From JBKPCD01 sp046727175 (GTDB taxonomy: Bacteria; Acidobacteriota; Vicinamibacteria; Vicinamibacterales; 2-12-FULL-66-21): DNA of 64,000 nt. Made by a program: the position numbers and the translations under genes. A model generated the notes under the pieces. It did no database searches and was not told where the DNA came from. It saw nothing but the letters and a program-made list of their open reading frames with translations. Positions within the stretch are counted from its first letter, which is position 1. The number at the start of each line of letters is the position of its first letter. Of the stretch, positions 1 to 10,908 are shown in pieces. The DNA is taken from contig JBKPCD010000092.1 of NCBI GenBank assembly GCA_046727175.1, positions 1 to 64,000 of the forward strand. Reading direction: 5' to 3'.

Positions 1-75
1 CGTGCAAGCTGCCAGATTAGACCGGCCGACCGGACGTGAGGTTGAAGATTCTCAAACATCTTAGAATGCGCACAT

Positions 76-1851
76 ATGAAAAATCTGCTGCTGGCCGGGG
101 GTGCAGTTCTGGCCATCCTGGCTGGAGCAGGGACCGTTTCTCGAGCTTCCGAGTCGACGATTCTGCGTACTGGGACGGTGGTGGTGTCGCCTTACGCATG
201 CATTCTGCAGGGTGCGACACCCCAAGCGACCGCTGCGGACCGGTTTCGCGCGTCCGGCGCCTTTCAGCTCGTCGACGAGCTCGTCGCGCGGCAGATGCGC
301 CAGGACCGCACACCAGGCGTGGCTCTCGCAATCACGTCACGCGAGGGGACGTTGATGGTCAGCACGTACGGGTTTGCAGATCTTCGCGCCCGGGTGCCGC
401 TCACGCCGGCCCATCTGTTCGAGATTGGCTCGATCTCGAAGTCATTCACCGCCATTGCGCTCCTGCAGCAACGCGAAGCCGGCCGCTTCGATCCGCAGGC
501 GCCGATCGCGACCTATCTGCCGTGGTTCAATGTTCGGACCGAGTACGAGCCGATCACCGGCCATCAGCTGCTGACGCACACGGCCGGCCTCCCCGCCGAT
601 CGCGACGATGTGCCGTCGTCGCTCTATCAGGCGGCGGCGCTGCGGGAGATTGTCCCGGCCAGGCCCGGGACCCGGTTCGCATACACGAACGTCGGCTATC
701 AGGTTCTCGGATACGCGCTCGCAGCAATTGCGGGTCGGCCCTATCCCGACGTGATTCGCGAGGCGATCTTCCGTCCGCTCGGCATGACGTCCTCGGAACC
801 GCAGATCGTGCACGACACGAGGCTCAGGCTGGCCGTGGGATACAGCGACATGTACGACGACCGCCCCGAGCACGTTTCACATCCACTCATGCCGGCAACG
901 TGGCTGGAGTATGCCTCTGGAGACGGGAGCATCGCGGCGACTCCAGAGGACATGGCGGCATACACGCGCATGATCCTGAACGGCGGGCGAACATCCAGCG
1001 GCGCGGTGATCTCACGTGAGTCGTTCGGTCTCCTCACTCAAAAGGCGGTGCGCACGGGAGAGGGGGAGTGGTACGGCTATGGTCTACATATCCGCGAAGC
1101 CGAGGGGCGCCTGTCGATGACACACTCCGGCGGCATGGTCGGCTACTCGTCCACGCTGATGGCCGACATCACAAATGGTCTCGGAGCCGTCGTGATGATC
1201 AATGGACCCGGTTCCCCTCAGGTTCTCGCCGAGTTTGCGTTGAGCGCGGCACGGGCGGCAGCCAACAACGCCCCACTTCCTTCGCTGCCGTCAGTCGACG
1301 ATCCGGTTCGCGTGCCGGATTCCGCGGACTTCGCGGGTACCTACACGTCACCGTCTGGCGCCGTGCTGCGGGTGATCGCCGAACAAGAGCGGCTGTGGAT
1401 CATGTACCGCGGCGAGCGGCTTGCGCTCGAACGCCGGGGACGGGATCGCTTCTTTGCGAATCATCCCGACTTCGCGCTGTTTCTCCTGCAGTTCGGTCGC
1501 GATGCCACGAAGAAGGGGGTGACGGAGCTGTCGCACGGCGACTCGTGGTTTGCAAGTGAACGCTACGAGGGACCGCGCACGTTCACCTACCCCGAGGCGT
1601 GGAACGCGTATCCCGGCCATTACCGCACGCCGCACGCGTGGTTCAGCAATTTCAGGATCGTTCTGAGGAAGGGACAGCTCCTGCTCGTTTCGCCGGACGG
1701 CCGCGAAAAACTCCTCGTTCCTGCTGGCGAAGAGTTCGCGCTCGAAGACAAGGAATCTGCCGAGCGGCTTCGGTTCGACACGATCGTGAACGGCAGCGCG
1801 CTGCGGGTGACGCTGTCGGGCGTGCCGTACTATCGGAGCTTCACGCCATGA
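76..1851 (+). CDS. Secreted serine hydrolase, beta-lactamase/PBP4 (class C) family
   Basis: This 591-aa protein belongs to the serine beta-lactamase-like hydrolase family, whose members are D-aminopeptidases, esterases or penicillin-binding enzymes. A signal peptide is visible (hydrophobic stretch at residues 5-20). The catalytic SxxK is S119-I-S-K122, the second motif is Y203-T-N205, and H350-S-G-G stands in for the KTG box, so all three active-site elements are present. The long C-terminal part (about residues 400-591) is a beta-rich domain of the kind often attached to these hydrolases. The ATG at 76 is the first good start ahead of the signal peptide. The gene stands alone and converges on the broken VWA operon. 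The substrate cannot be told from sequence; a true antibiotic-degrading beta-lactamase is less likely than a peptidase or esterase. Confidence 0.85.
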   Translation: MKNLLLAGGAVLAILAGAGTVSRASESTILRTGTVVVSPYACILQGATPQATAADRFRASGAFQLVDELVARQMRQDRTPGVALAITSREGTLMVSTYGFADLRARVPLTPAHLFEIGSISKSFTAIALLQQREAGRFDPQAPIATYLPWFNVRTEYEPITGHQLLTHTAGLPADRDDVPSSLYQAAALREIVPARPGTRFAYTNVGYQVLGYALAAIAGRPYPDVIREAIFRPLGMTSSEPQIVHDTRLRLAVGYSDMYDDRPEHVSHPLMPATWLEYASGDGSIAATPEDMAAYTRMILNGGRTSSGAVISRESFGLLTQKAVRTGEGEWYGYGLHIREAEGRLSMTHSGGMVGYSSTLMADITNGLGAVVMINGPGSPQVLAEFALSAARAAANNAPLPSLPSVDDPVRVPDSADFAGTYTSPSGAVLRVIAEQERLWIMYRGERLALERRGRDRFFANHPDFALFLLQFGRDATKKGVTELSHGDSWFASERYEGPRTFTYPEAWNAYPGHYRTPHAWFSNFRIVLRKGQLLLVSPDGREKLLVPAGEEFALEDKESAERLRFDTIVNGSALRVTLSGVPYYRSFTP

Positions 1852-1860
1852 AGAGCGGCC

Positions 1861-1952
1861 GGGTCTGAAGACCCGGTCCTACGGGTGCGTGAGGAGCGTC
1901 GGGGTCTGAAGACTCCGCGCTGCAGGATTGTGGCAAGGGGTCTTCAGACCCC
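1861..1952. repeat. Three GGTCTGAAGACC-type palindromes between convergent genes
   Basis: Three copies of a self-complementary motif lie here: GGGTCTGAAGACCC (1861-1874), an imperfect copy at 1901-1916, and GGGGTCTTCAGACCCC (1937-1952). Each can fold into a short perfect or near-perfect stem. They sit between the stop of the serine hydrolase and the stop of the convergent VWA pseudogene, so they could act as bidirectional terminators. They may also be a mobile palindromic repeat. There is no T-run after any of them. Confidence 0.6.
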
Positions 1953-1959
1953 GCGGCTC

Positions 1960-3114
1960 TTACTTCTGCATCACCTTTTTCCACTTCTCGACCAGCGCCG
2001 CTTGCGGCCCGTTGGCTGCCACGTACTCGCTCGCGTACCGCGCAAAGAGCGCGCGATCCTCGTCGGCCGACTTGATCGACCTTCCCTGCGAGTGGGCCTC
2101 GTACAGCGTCCGCAGTGCCATGAACCGTTCCTGATCCTCGGGGTGCTTCTGCAAGTACGGTTCGAGAATCTGGAGTGCCTCAGTCCGTTTGCCGCCCATC
2201 ACCAACGCCGTCCCCAGCCGCATCTGCACCGCTTCGTTCCCCGGCCACAACGTCGACGCCTCATTCAGAATCCGGAGATGAACACAACAGCTTTCGGCGA
2301 TGGTGCCTGGGCGAGTCGCTCGACGAGATACCGCAGCGCCACGAGCGAGTTGACAGACCACTCGCGAATGTCGTGATAGAGCTGATTCGCATCCGATCGC
2401 AGCTGAGACGCGCAGGCCTCGAGATCCGGCCCGCGATTTCCCGGGCATTCGCGCTCGACTGCCTGGCGGAGGGCCACCTCGTCGCCACGATCGATCTGGA
2501 ACGCCTCCGAAATCCCGACGCGATATTGACCTTCAGGGGCGCTTGCCGTACCGAACAGTTTCGGCAGCATCGCCTCCATCGCCGCATGGTTCGAGGTGAA
2601 GTCGATGTGCGGCCCTGCTCCGAGAATAGCGACGACGCCGACGCGATCGGCGGGTCCAAGGCTCGAGATGAACCGGCGCGCTCCATCGACGGCAACCTTG
2701 CCGCGGCCGATGCCGATATTTCCTCGATCGACAACGAGCATGATCAATCGGCCGCCGCCAGCCGACGTGTTCGAGCTGTAGTACGACGGCGTGGGGGGGC
2801 GGATCGGCGCTCGCCGACGAGATGAATTGCGCCGACTCAACCTTTCGGGGTCGGCCATCAATCGAGAGGACGAAGTCCGAAACTTCGAGTCCTCTCACCG
2901 GCCGACCGGTTTTGTCGACGATGCTGACGTCGACAGGCACGAGGTCGACGGCGGACTTGAATGTCGGCGTTTGCATCTCCACCCCAACGAGCACGAAACG
3001 AGCGCTGGGGGCCCAGAACCCGCGACGCGGCGTTTGCGCGAGCGCAGTCAGCGTCAGCAGCGCCGCGATGCACCAGCCGATTCCAAATGACTTCATAGTT
3101 GTCCCAAAGCCCAA
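1960..3114 (-). pseudogene. Broken VWA-domain protein with C-terminal TPR tail
   Basis: Three reading frames together spell one secreted VWFA-related protein. The N-terminal frame (start at 3114, or more likely ATG 3096) has a signal peptide and the domain that precedes VWA in this family. It breaks at a 7-bp G run (2793-2799), and the VWA domain continues in another frame to a TGA at 2265. A TPR-like tail (frame ending at 1960, lysine-rich C-terminus) overlaps that stop in a third frame. In intact relatives several hundred residues normally separate the VWA strand ending VVFISGF from a TPR tail; here they touch, so an internal deletion near 2270-2290 is inferred. The MIDAS motif is degenerate (DRGNI instead of DxSxS). 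It follows the next VWA gene by 3 bp, so the two were one operon. Homopolymer sequencing error could explain the first break but not the deletion. Confidence 0.7.
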
Positions 3115-3117
3115 AGC

Positions 3118-4271
3118 CTAGGGTCTGCTCCGACGGTAGCCCTGGCGTGCCCGCACGTGATACCTGCCACCGACGACCTCGAGCCTGATACGATGCCACG
3201 CGCCGTCGCGCTGGTTGCTCGGCGCCGGATACGACACGAGATACTGGTTGCGCAAATCTTCGAGAATCTCCTGGAAGATGCCAGCGAGCTTGTTGGCGTC
3301 TTCCGTGAAGAACGCGCGTCCGCCGCTGACGGTCGCGAGCCGCCGCATCAGCTTCTGGAGCTCCGCCGTGTGAACGGCGCGCCCCTGGCCGATGGCGTAG
3401 ATGGTCGCATCGCTGCCCTCGGTTCGCGCGATCGCCGCGTCGAGCGGCGCATGACTCGATTGATCGTCGCCGTCGGTGAAGAGCACGATCGATCGGCGTC
3501 CCGACTGCCGTCCGAGCAGGTCCACCGCTCTGATGATGACGTCGTAAAGCGCGGTGCCTCCCCATGGCGCGAGCCGCTCGATGGCCTTTGCCCTCGCCGC
3601 TGGATCGGTGGCCCGTCGCGCCAGCGTGAAGATGTTGTCGTTGAATCCCAGGACAGTAGTCTGGTCAGTGGGCTGCAGGCCCGCGAGAAATGCCTTCGCG
3701 GCTTGTTTCACGTGCGGGATGGCGTCCTGCATGCTGGAGCTGACATCGATCGCCGCGACGAGCTCCAGCGGAATGTTTTCGGCCGCGAAGCTCGTGATGC
3801 GCTGCGGCGTCGTCGTCGAACACGCGGAAGTCCTTGTCGGTCAGTCCTCGGATGAACCGGTCACCGTCGGTGACGACCGCGGTGACCTGAACGACGTCGA
3901 CGTCAACTGACTCCGTGTACGCTACACCGCCGGTACGAACGGTCGCCACCAGCCGCTGAGCGTTCTTGAGCGTGGCGACGGCGCGGATCTGATGCTCGCT
4001 GATGCCTTCCCCGGCATCCCAGTCGCATTCGAACGGAGCGCGCGCGATGCTGCAGGTCTGACGCCCATCGGCGAAGAACGTGACCTGCGTGACGCTCGAC
4101 GCAGCGGAAGTCGATGACCGCGACGAGACGCGCAGGGCCACTGACATACGTGCCTTCGGTCGGCGCGACGATCCGAAGCATCGGATCGGATCGCGATTGT
4201 GCGGCAACGATGGTCACTGCGAGGAACAGCGGCTGGACGAGCGCGGGGATCGAGAGCCGAGAGCTCGGCAT
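3118..4271 (-). pseudogene. Broken secreted VWA-domain protein (VWFA-related)
   Basis: The gene starts at 4271 with a signal peptide and a short Ig-like N-terminal part, shifts frame near 4100-4125, shifts again near 3803-3812 next to a GAC trinucleotide run, then reads through the VWA domain to the stop at 3118. With the second shift corrected, the MIDAS motif is intact: D-V-S-S-S, then G-G-T and F-T-D-G-D. It would therefore have bound a metal and a protein ligand outside the cytoplasmic membrane. Full length would be about 383 aa. The upstream gene ends 6 bp before its start. Two shifts in one gene make a single base-calling error unlikely, but only reads can decide. Confidence 0.75.
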
Positions 4272-4277
4272 GCTCGA

Positions 4278-6962
4278 CTATCGATCGCGGCCGTCCGTCA
4301 CCTGGACGGGCAGCAGCGGGCCGTTCGCCGCGAGAGCAGCAATGTAGTCGGTGAGCCGATCTCTCGGCAGCTCGCGCACCGCTCGCTCGAACTCGGGCCA
4401 GTTGTCGAAGTACGCGAGCCGTGCCTCGTCGATGGCGTCCTGCATGGCGAACGACGCGACGCTCGGGGCGAGCGCCGCCGGCAGCTGCAGCGACGCGAGC
4501 GTGTCGGCAACAAGCAGTGTGACCTCGACGCTGCGCATCGCGAGCAGGCCGGATGCAGGGTGCCCGGTCAGTTCCTCCCAGGCCCGTGGGCGCGGCATCT
4601 GAAGGCACGGGCAGCCCGTGAGCGGTCCCATGGCTGCACCCCAGGGGTCGAGCGGCGCCGCTGTCGAGGGGCGCGGTGCGCCGAGCCAGAGCAGCTCGAG
4701 GAACGACAGGTGCGAGAGCAGGCGATCGCGGTCGTGCGCGATCGTCCAGGCGAGCGCTTCACGACGCCACTCGCTCAGTCCGGCATCGCGAGCCACGCGC
4801 TCGAGATCGTTGCGATCGCCCGTCATCGACGACAATCGCGCGCGTCCGCGCGCGAGCGCTGCCGCAATCTCGTCCCTTGCCGCATCGGTCAGCAGGTGCG
4901 GGTTCAGCAGCGCGACGGTGGCCATCGCGGTACGTTGCTCGTTCGTGCTGAGTCGCGGCTCTGATGGCATAGCACTCGGGTCGAGCCGACGCAATGCCAG
5001 ACGGACGAGCGGTATCTCGAGACCCAGCAACGATCCACTGAGATGCCATCCCTGGCGCCCGCCGAACTCCTCGACAGCGACGCGCCACGCACTCGACGGT
5101 CGTCGCTGAACGCCGCCGCTGGCCTCCAGGTTGTGACGGAGTGCGACGTTGCCCCGCTCCAGCGTTGCGCCTTCAGGATCCCCAAGATGTGCGTCGTAAA
5201 GAATCGAGGTCAGCGTCTGAGCCAGCGTTCGCTCCGCGTGTGCGAAGGCCTCGTGATCGGCCTTTGAAACCGTTGCCAGCTGCAATGACTACAGCACCGC
5301 GTCGATCGCCGCATCGAGGACAAGGCCGCCCTGCTCCTTGCGCACGCGGCGGAGCCGCATCAGCTCCCCCCGTGCAGGATCCACGCGATACGACCGTCCT
5401 TCCCACTCCACGATGGGAGCAGCCGGACCGTCCGGCCTCACGCCCGCCATCGCGATGAGAACCGCATCTTCCAGAGGATCGGGCGCGTCCTCTGCGGACG
5501 CATCGGATGGTGCGGAACCCGATGATGGCCGCTCGACCAGCTCGTGACGAATCCATGACGCGATGCGTCCTTCGTAGCCTCGATCCGAAACATCCAGGGC
5601 TATGAGGGATGAGACGCGTGCGGCGGCGGCGTCTGCCGAGAGCCCACCACGCCGCGCAGCACGTCCGACGATCCCGAGCGCCGCCTGGAACTGCAGCGTT
5701 GCAACCTGTCTCGCAGCCTCGTCGCGGATTTCGGCGAGCGATTTCGCGCGAAGCGTGGCTGACGTGATTGTCTCGACCGATGCAATGCCGATCCTTTCGA
5801 GCTCCAGCATCAGCGCCGGAAACGCGATGAATCCGACGACCGCCGTAGCGACGGCAGCATCGTCTTCTTTCGGCCCGCTCAACGTGCGCTGCGCGAACAG
5901 AAACGCCTCGAGCCGCCGTCGTCCGATCGCCATCGGGCTTCGATGCACGCGCGCGGCCAGCCACGCGGCATCGACGAGTGTGGCGTCGGTCTCGCCGGTC
6001 GGCTCCGACGACGTCTGCTCGGCGAACGTGACGTCGATGGTTTCGTCCGTGCGAAACAGACGATTTCACAGCCGTCGCCGTGCCGGGCCAACCGGAGTCC
6101 CGTCTCCAGCGACCGCGACGACCGAGAGCGTCAGCGCGGGATCCATGGGTGGGCGCATGAACGGACGATCATCTGCGCGCCAATCCACCGAGATCTGCTG
6201 AAATACTTCGAACAACGCACGCAGCCGGTCCGGTCGTGACGCCGGCGGCAGGAACGCACCGAGGGCGAACCGCTGATGCGGCGGATCGAGATGTGCGATC
6301 GTGTCGTACAGGAATGCGAGCCGACCGGCGCCGTCCTCAAACAATCGCCGTACGAATGCTGCGGGACGCGTGGGCTCAACGCCGACGAGCGATTGCCATA
6401 GTGGCTCCGCGTCGGCGCCGCCAGGAACAACGATGCGCCCTGCGTGAATGCGAACGCTGCGACCGAACACTGCGAAGGAGCCGGCGTGCTGCAGCAGGTG
6501 CTGCAACGTCTCGCGGTCAGGTCCCAACGCGGCGAGTGTCTCGTCATCGAGCGGGGCGAGACCGTGGTAGAGGAGTGCCGTCGCGCACTGGGAGAAGATG
6601 GCCGCGATCAGCTGATCGTCAGCCACCTGACGTCCCAGGATCGTTTCGCGCCAGATGGAAGAGTCGAGCGGAAGAGGGACGGTCTGCTGCTGAGCGGTGT
6701 CTCGCGGCGCCCTAAGCAGGTTGCGGAGCTCGGCTCGAAGTTTCAGGTCTGTGGCGTCGTGACCATCCGGTGAATCGAAGACGAGCCGCACGATGTCGAT
6801 GAGGAGCGAACTGCGATCGTCAGACGGGAGTCCCAGGCCCTTGGCGAGTGTGGACGAGGCGATGCCGAGGGGTGCAGCCGTACGCACGGATGGCTGCCGC
6901 GCACCGACGGCGCCATACGACAGCAGCAGGACGACAACAGCGAGCGCCCTGGCTCCAGACAT
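4278..6962 (-). pseudogene. Large unknown secreted protein interrupted by two in-frame stops
   Basis: One continuous frame of 895 codons runs from ATG 6962 to the stop at 4278, but it contains TGA at 6066-6068 and TAG at 5289-5291. The three open pieces are about 298, 258 and 335 codons. All lie in the same frame, so no frameshift is involved. The first piece has a clear signal peptide (hydrophobic residues 5-20). The protein is helical, rich in Ala, Leu and Arg, with no motif I recognise. It is the first gene of the operon with the two broken VWA genes. The pieces could be three coupled genes, but the second and third lack convincing starts and ribosome binding sites, so nonsense decay is the simpler reading. 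Function unknown. Confidence 0.6.
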
Positions 6963-7196
6963 TTTTCATCCGGGGGGCTTCGCCCCGCCGGCCCCCCCAT
7001 CGCCGTTCGCTCGCGGGTTGGGGTGAGGCGGCCCTGTCGCCCCGCTCCGCTCCGGCGGCTCACTCGCTGCGCTCGTTCGCCTCTGCGTCATCATGCGCGG
7101 GTTTTCTGCGGCATTGGGTTGGATCGGTTTCCGGAGCAGCGCGAACGGCTATTCTACTGCAGCGTCATTCCTTCGAGTGGCGGCGCGCCGATCGGG
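6963..7196. repeat. Intergenic dispersed repeat (CCCCGCTCCGCTCCGGCGGCTC family)
   Basis: No gene is seen here. The stretch about 6972-7090 matches, in opposite orientation, the tandem repeat at 19285-19524 and the short elements at 52830-52915 and 15545-15640. Shared blocks are GGGGGCTTCGCCCC-like palindromes, CGCTCGCGGG, and GCTCCGCTCCGGCGGCTC. The rest, up to the stop of the FAD enzyme at 7197, shows nothing. Confidence 0.6.
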
Positions 7197-8795
7197 TCAT
7201 TTATCTGCAGATGCTCGAGCGTTCGAGCGGAGCGTGCGAATGATTTCGCGCGCGGCGTTGTGCCCCGACGCCGCGGTCAGCCCCCCTCCAGGATGCGTTC
7301 CACACCCGCAGAGGAACAATCCATGAATTGGTGTGCGGTATTCGGCCCAGCCGAGAACAGGCCGCATCGTGAAAATCTGGTCCAGCGAAGGCTCGCCGTG
7401 GAGGATGTGGCCGCCGGAGAGGCCGTAGATTTCCTCGAGATCGACAGGCGTGATCGTCTGCTGATGCTCGACGAGCACGCCAATGCCCGGCGCGTGGAGT
7501 TCGAGCGTCCGCATGACGGTCTCGAACAGAGCGCTCCGTTTTTCGCCCCAGTTGTCGCCGGCTTTCAAACGATATGGTGCGAACTGCACGTGAATCGACA
7601 TTATGTGTCGGCCGGAAGGTGCGAGCGAAGGGTCGTGCAGCGACGGAAGCGTGACATCGAGGTACGGATCCGAGGAGATCTCTCCGTACTTCGAGGCATC
7701 GAAGGCGCGCTCGAGGTAATCGATTGTGGGCCCGAGGTGAATGCGGCCTCGAAGGTCCGCGGGATTTGCAATTCCGCGGAACACCGGCAGCGCGCTGAGC
7801 GCAAGATGCACTTTCGCGACGGTTCCGGGCATCCGGTAGTTCCGGATCTTCATCACGAAACCCGGAGCGAGCTCCACTGGATCTACCATCGTCAGAAGCG
7901 TCCGCTTCGGATCTGTATTCGCGATCACCGCCGCTGCGGGAATCTCGGCGCCGTCCTGCAGCACGACGCCGGTCGCGCGGCCATTGTTCACGAGGATCTG
8001 TACCACCGGCGTGTTGACGCGGATCTCGGCGCCCGCCTCACGCGCCGCATCGGCCATGGCGCGCGCCAGCGCACCCGCACCGCCCTCGACCATGACGCTC
8101 GCGCCACCTGGCGACGGGTCGACGGCGGCGTTGAGAAGCAGAACGGCGCCGGTTCCCGCCGACCACGGGCCTTGTGCCGTGCCGAAGATGCCACGCGCGG
8201 CAATCGCCGCCTGCAACACGTCCGTGGTGAAGTACTCGCTGACGAGATCGGCGACCGCCATCGGCATCCAGCGCAGCAACCTGAAACCGTCGGCACGACC
8301 CAGCGAACGAAACCGCCGGCCGATTTTCAGCAGCTCCCAGAGCTCGCCAGCCGCCGGCTCGTTCAACGATGGCGGTGTCATTTCGAGGAGTCCGCGCAGG
8401 AATGCGCCGAGCCGCGCAATTGTCCCGCAGAAGTCCGCATACGTTTCAGCGTCTGCCGGCGAGAATGCCCTGATTGCCTGGATCGTGCGCCCGATATCGG
8501 TCGAAAACGCGAGCGCGCGTCCATCTGGCGTCACCGCAACCAATCGCGGATCGGGTTGGATGAACTCGACTCGTCGATCGAGCTGCATGTCGCGCACAAC
8601 GGCCGCGCGCAGTGGTCCCGTTGCATGTGCGAGAGGGCACTTGAACCCGGGCGCGAATTCTTCGGTCACCGCGGCGCCGCCGACGACCTCGCGTCGCTCG
8701 AGCACCAAAGGTTTGAATCCAGCTTTCGCGAGATAGAAGGCGGTCGTCAGACCGTTATGGCCGGCGCCAATGATGATTGCTGTCGATGTATTCAT
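7197..8795 (-). CDS. FAD-dependent oxidoreductase, phytoene desaturase/PYROXD2-like (copy 1)
   Basis: This 532-aa flavoprotein has an N-terminal Rossmann fold with G-A-G-H-N-G near residues 10-15 and an ERR..VGGAAVTEE block that follows the FAD site in CrtI/PYROXD2 relatives. The C-terminus has the conserved GxGTHPGGG flavin-contact region. Members of the group oxidise C-C or C-N bonds; the substrate of PYROXD2-like bacterial proteins is not established. A second copy of the same length and architecture follows upstream (9035-10627), separated only by repeats. With a GcvT-like THF enzyme and a quaternary-amine type Rieske oxygenase close by, a role in amine catabolism is likelier than carotenoid synthesis, since no phytoene synthase is present. 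That role is inference. Confidence 0.85.
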   Translation of the reverse strand: MNTSTAIIIGAGHNGLTTAFYLAKAGFKPLVLERREVVGGAAVTEEFAPGFKCPLAHATGPLRAAVVRDMQLDRRVEFIQPDPRLVAVTPDGRALAFSTDIGRTIQAIRAFSPADAETYADFCGTIARLGAFLRGLLEMTPPSLNEPAAGELWELLKIGRRFRSLGRADGFRLLRWMPMAVADLVSEYFTTDVLQAAIAARGIFGTAQGPWSAGTGAVLLLNAAVDPSPGGASVMVEGGAGALARAMADAAREAGAEIRVNTPVVQILVNNGRATGVVLQDGAEIPAAAVIANTDPKRTLLTMVDPVELAPGFVMKIRNYRMPGTVAKVHLALSALPVFRGIANPADLRGRIHLGPTIDYLERAFDASKYGEISSDPYLDVTLPSLHDPSLAPSGRHIMSIHVQFAPYRLKAGDNWGEKRSALFETVMRTLELHAPGIGVLVEHQQTITPVDLEEIYGLSGGHILHGEPSLDQIFTMRPVLGWAEYRTPIHGLFLCGCGTHPGGGLTAASGHNAAREIIRTLRSNARASADK

Positions 8796-8805
8796 GACAC
8801 TGAGC

Positions 8806-9034
<229 letters not shown>

Positions 9035-10627
9035 CTACTTCCTACCTCTTCCCTCCTTCAGGATTCGCAACGCAGCATTCCTTCCCGGCGCTCCCATGAT
9101 TCCCCCTCCCGGATGGGTGGCGGAGCCGCACATGTAGAGGTTCCGGATTGGCGTGCGGTATTGCGCCCATCCCGCCGCCGGGCGCAGGAAGAACAGCTGT
9201 TCCAGCGTCAGCTCCCCCTGGAAGATATTTCCTTCCGTCAGCCCCCACTCGCGCTCGAGATCGAGCGGTGTGACCACCTGCCGGTGCAGGATGATGTCGT
9301 TGATGTTTGGCGCGTGCTCGGCGAGCGTGTCGATGACCGTGTCGCCAAATGCTTCGCGCTGCTCGTCCCACGTCCCCGCTTTCAGGTGGTACGGCGCATA
9401 TTGAACGAAGCACGACATCACATGTTTTCCTGGAGGCGCGACCGATGGATCGGTCAGGCTCGGGATGACCATGTCGATGTACGGCCGGCGCGAGTAGCGC
9501 CCGTACTTCGCGTCGTCGTACGCCCGCTCCATGTAATCGATGTTTGGCGAGATCGAGATCGCGCCCCGAAGATGCGCTCCCGGACCCGGACGCGAGCGGA
9601 AGTTCGGCAACGCATCGAGCGCGAGGTTGACCTTTCCCGACGAGCCTCTGAACTTGTATCGACGTACGTCCGCGACAAACTCCGCCGGCAGGTGTTCGGC
9701 CCCGACCATCTTCAGGAACGTCAGGTTCGGATCGACGCTCGATGAGACAACGTTCGCAGTCAGATAATCGCCGGTGCCCAGCACCACGCCAACGGCGGTA
9801 CCTTCCTTGACGATGATTTTCGAAACGGCCGCTTCGGTCCGGATTTCAGCGCCCGCCTCTCGTGCCGCGTCGGCGATGGCGTTCGAGATTGCGCCGGTTC
9901 CGCCCCGCGAAAGCCCCCACGATCGAAACGCGCCATCAATCTCACCCATGTAGTGGTGCAGCAACACGTACGCAGTGCCCGGCGAGCGGACGCCGAGGAA
10001 CGTTCCGATGATCCCGGACGCCGACATCGTCGCCTTGAGGACATCGGTCTCGAACCACTGGTCGAGAAAGTCCACGGCGCTCATGGTCATGAGCTGAATC
10101 TGGTTGTACTTGTCCTGGTCCGACAACGCCTGGAAGCGTCGGCCGAGGAAGAGGAGATCGAGCAGCCCACGCGGCTCGAGCGATGTCGGATCGGGCGGCG
10201 TCATGTTGAGAATGGGTTTGACGAACCGTCCCATTTCGATCATCGCCTTCCCGTACTCGTCGTATGCCTCGGCGTCGACCCTCGAGTGCCGGGCGATCTC
10301 GCGGCGCGTCTTCGCGTGATCGTTCACGCGCCAGAGATAGTCGCCATTCGACATAGGGGTGAACGTGCCGTCGAGCGGGAGGATCTCGAGCCCGTGCCGG
10401 GGCAGGTCGAGCTCGCGAATGATCTCGGGACGCAGGAGCGACACCACGTACGAGCAAACCGAGAACTTGAATCCCGGGAAGACTTCTTCGGTCACGGCCG
10501 CACCGCCCAGCACATGGCGCCGCTCGAGCACGAGGGCCTTCCGGCCTGCTCGGGCCAGATACGCCGCGTTCACGAGGCCGTTGTGGCCACCGCCAATCAC
10601 GATGACGTCGTAATGAGACATAGGCAA
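9035..10627 (-). CDS. FAD-dependent oxidoreductase, phytoene desaturase/PYROXD2-like (copy 2)
   Basis: This 530-aa protein is a diverged paralogue of the 7197-8795 gene. The FAD-binding G-G-G-H-N-G is at about residues 12-17, followed by the same VLERR...GGAAVTEE block, and the C-terminus ends in a conserved CGSATHPGGG and GRNAA segment. Length and domain order are the family norm. Both copies are on the minus strand and could be co-transcribed across the 240-bp repeat spacer. The divergent GcvT-like gene starts 281 bp away. The likely job is flavin-dependent oxidation of a small, possibly N-methylated, metabolite; the substrate is not visible from sequence. Confidence 0.85.
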   Translation of the reverse strand: MPMSHYDVIVIGGGHNGLVNAAYLARAGRKALVLERRHVLGGAAVTEEVFPGFKFSVCSYVVSLLRPEIIRELDLPRHGLEILPLDGTFTPMSNGDYLWRVNDHAKTRREIARHSRVDAEAYDEYGKAMIEMGRFVKPILNMTPPDPTSLEPRGLLDLLFLGRRFQALSDQDKYNQIQLMTMSAVDFLDQWFETDVLKATMSASGIIGTFLGVRSPGTAYVLLHHYMGEIDGAFRSWGLSRGGTGAISNAIADAAREAGAEIRTEAAVSKIIVKEGTAVGVVLGTGDYLTANVVSSSVDPNLTFLKMVGAEHLPAEFVADVRRYKFRGSSGKVNLALDALPNFRSRPGPGAHLRGAISISPNIDYMERAYDDAKYGRYSRRPYIDMVIPSLTDPSVAPPGKHVMSCFVQYAPYHLKAGTWDEQREAFGDTVIDTLAEHAPNINDIILHRQVVTPLDLEREWGLTEGNIFQGELTLEQLFFLRPAAGWAQYRTPIRNLYMCGSATHPGGGIMGAPGRNAALRILKEGRGRK

Positions 10628-10908
10628 ATTGCGGATTGCCGGTTGCCGATTGCTGATTGCACGATTACCGATTGTGGATTGGCGAATTACCGATTGACGA
10701 ATGCGAGTGACGCATCGACACTTCGCGTGGCCGACGGCAATCAGAGTCCTGCTGAACGTGTTTCGTTGAGTCCCAGACGGGCGTGAACGAACAGATGGGC
10801 GCGGCTTGGAGGGACAGCCATCGAACGAACCCGTCGGGTATTCTATCGTGGAACGCAGGTCGAAGGCCTGTTAAGCGAGGTAACCTCTTTCGAGCAAGCC
10901 GACCGGAT
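10628..10908. other. Divergent intergenic region with GATTGCCGATTG low-complexity block
   Basis: The 281-bp gap separates the divergent FAD enzyme and GcvT-like gene, so it must carry promoters for both. About 10627-10700 is a degenerate repetition of GATTGCCGATTG/GATTACCGATTG units, more AT-rich than its surroundings. No clear promoter motif is seen. An in-frame extension of the GcvT ORF back to 10783 exists but has no family similarity. Confidence 0.5.
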
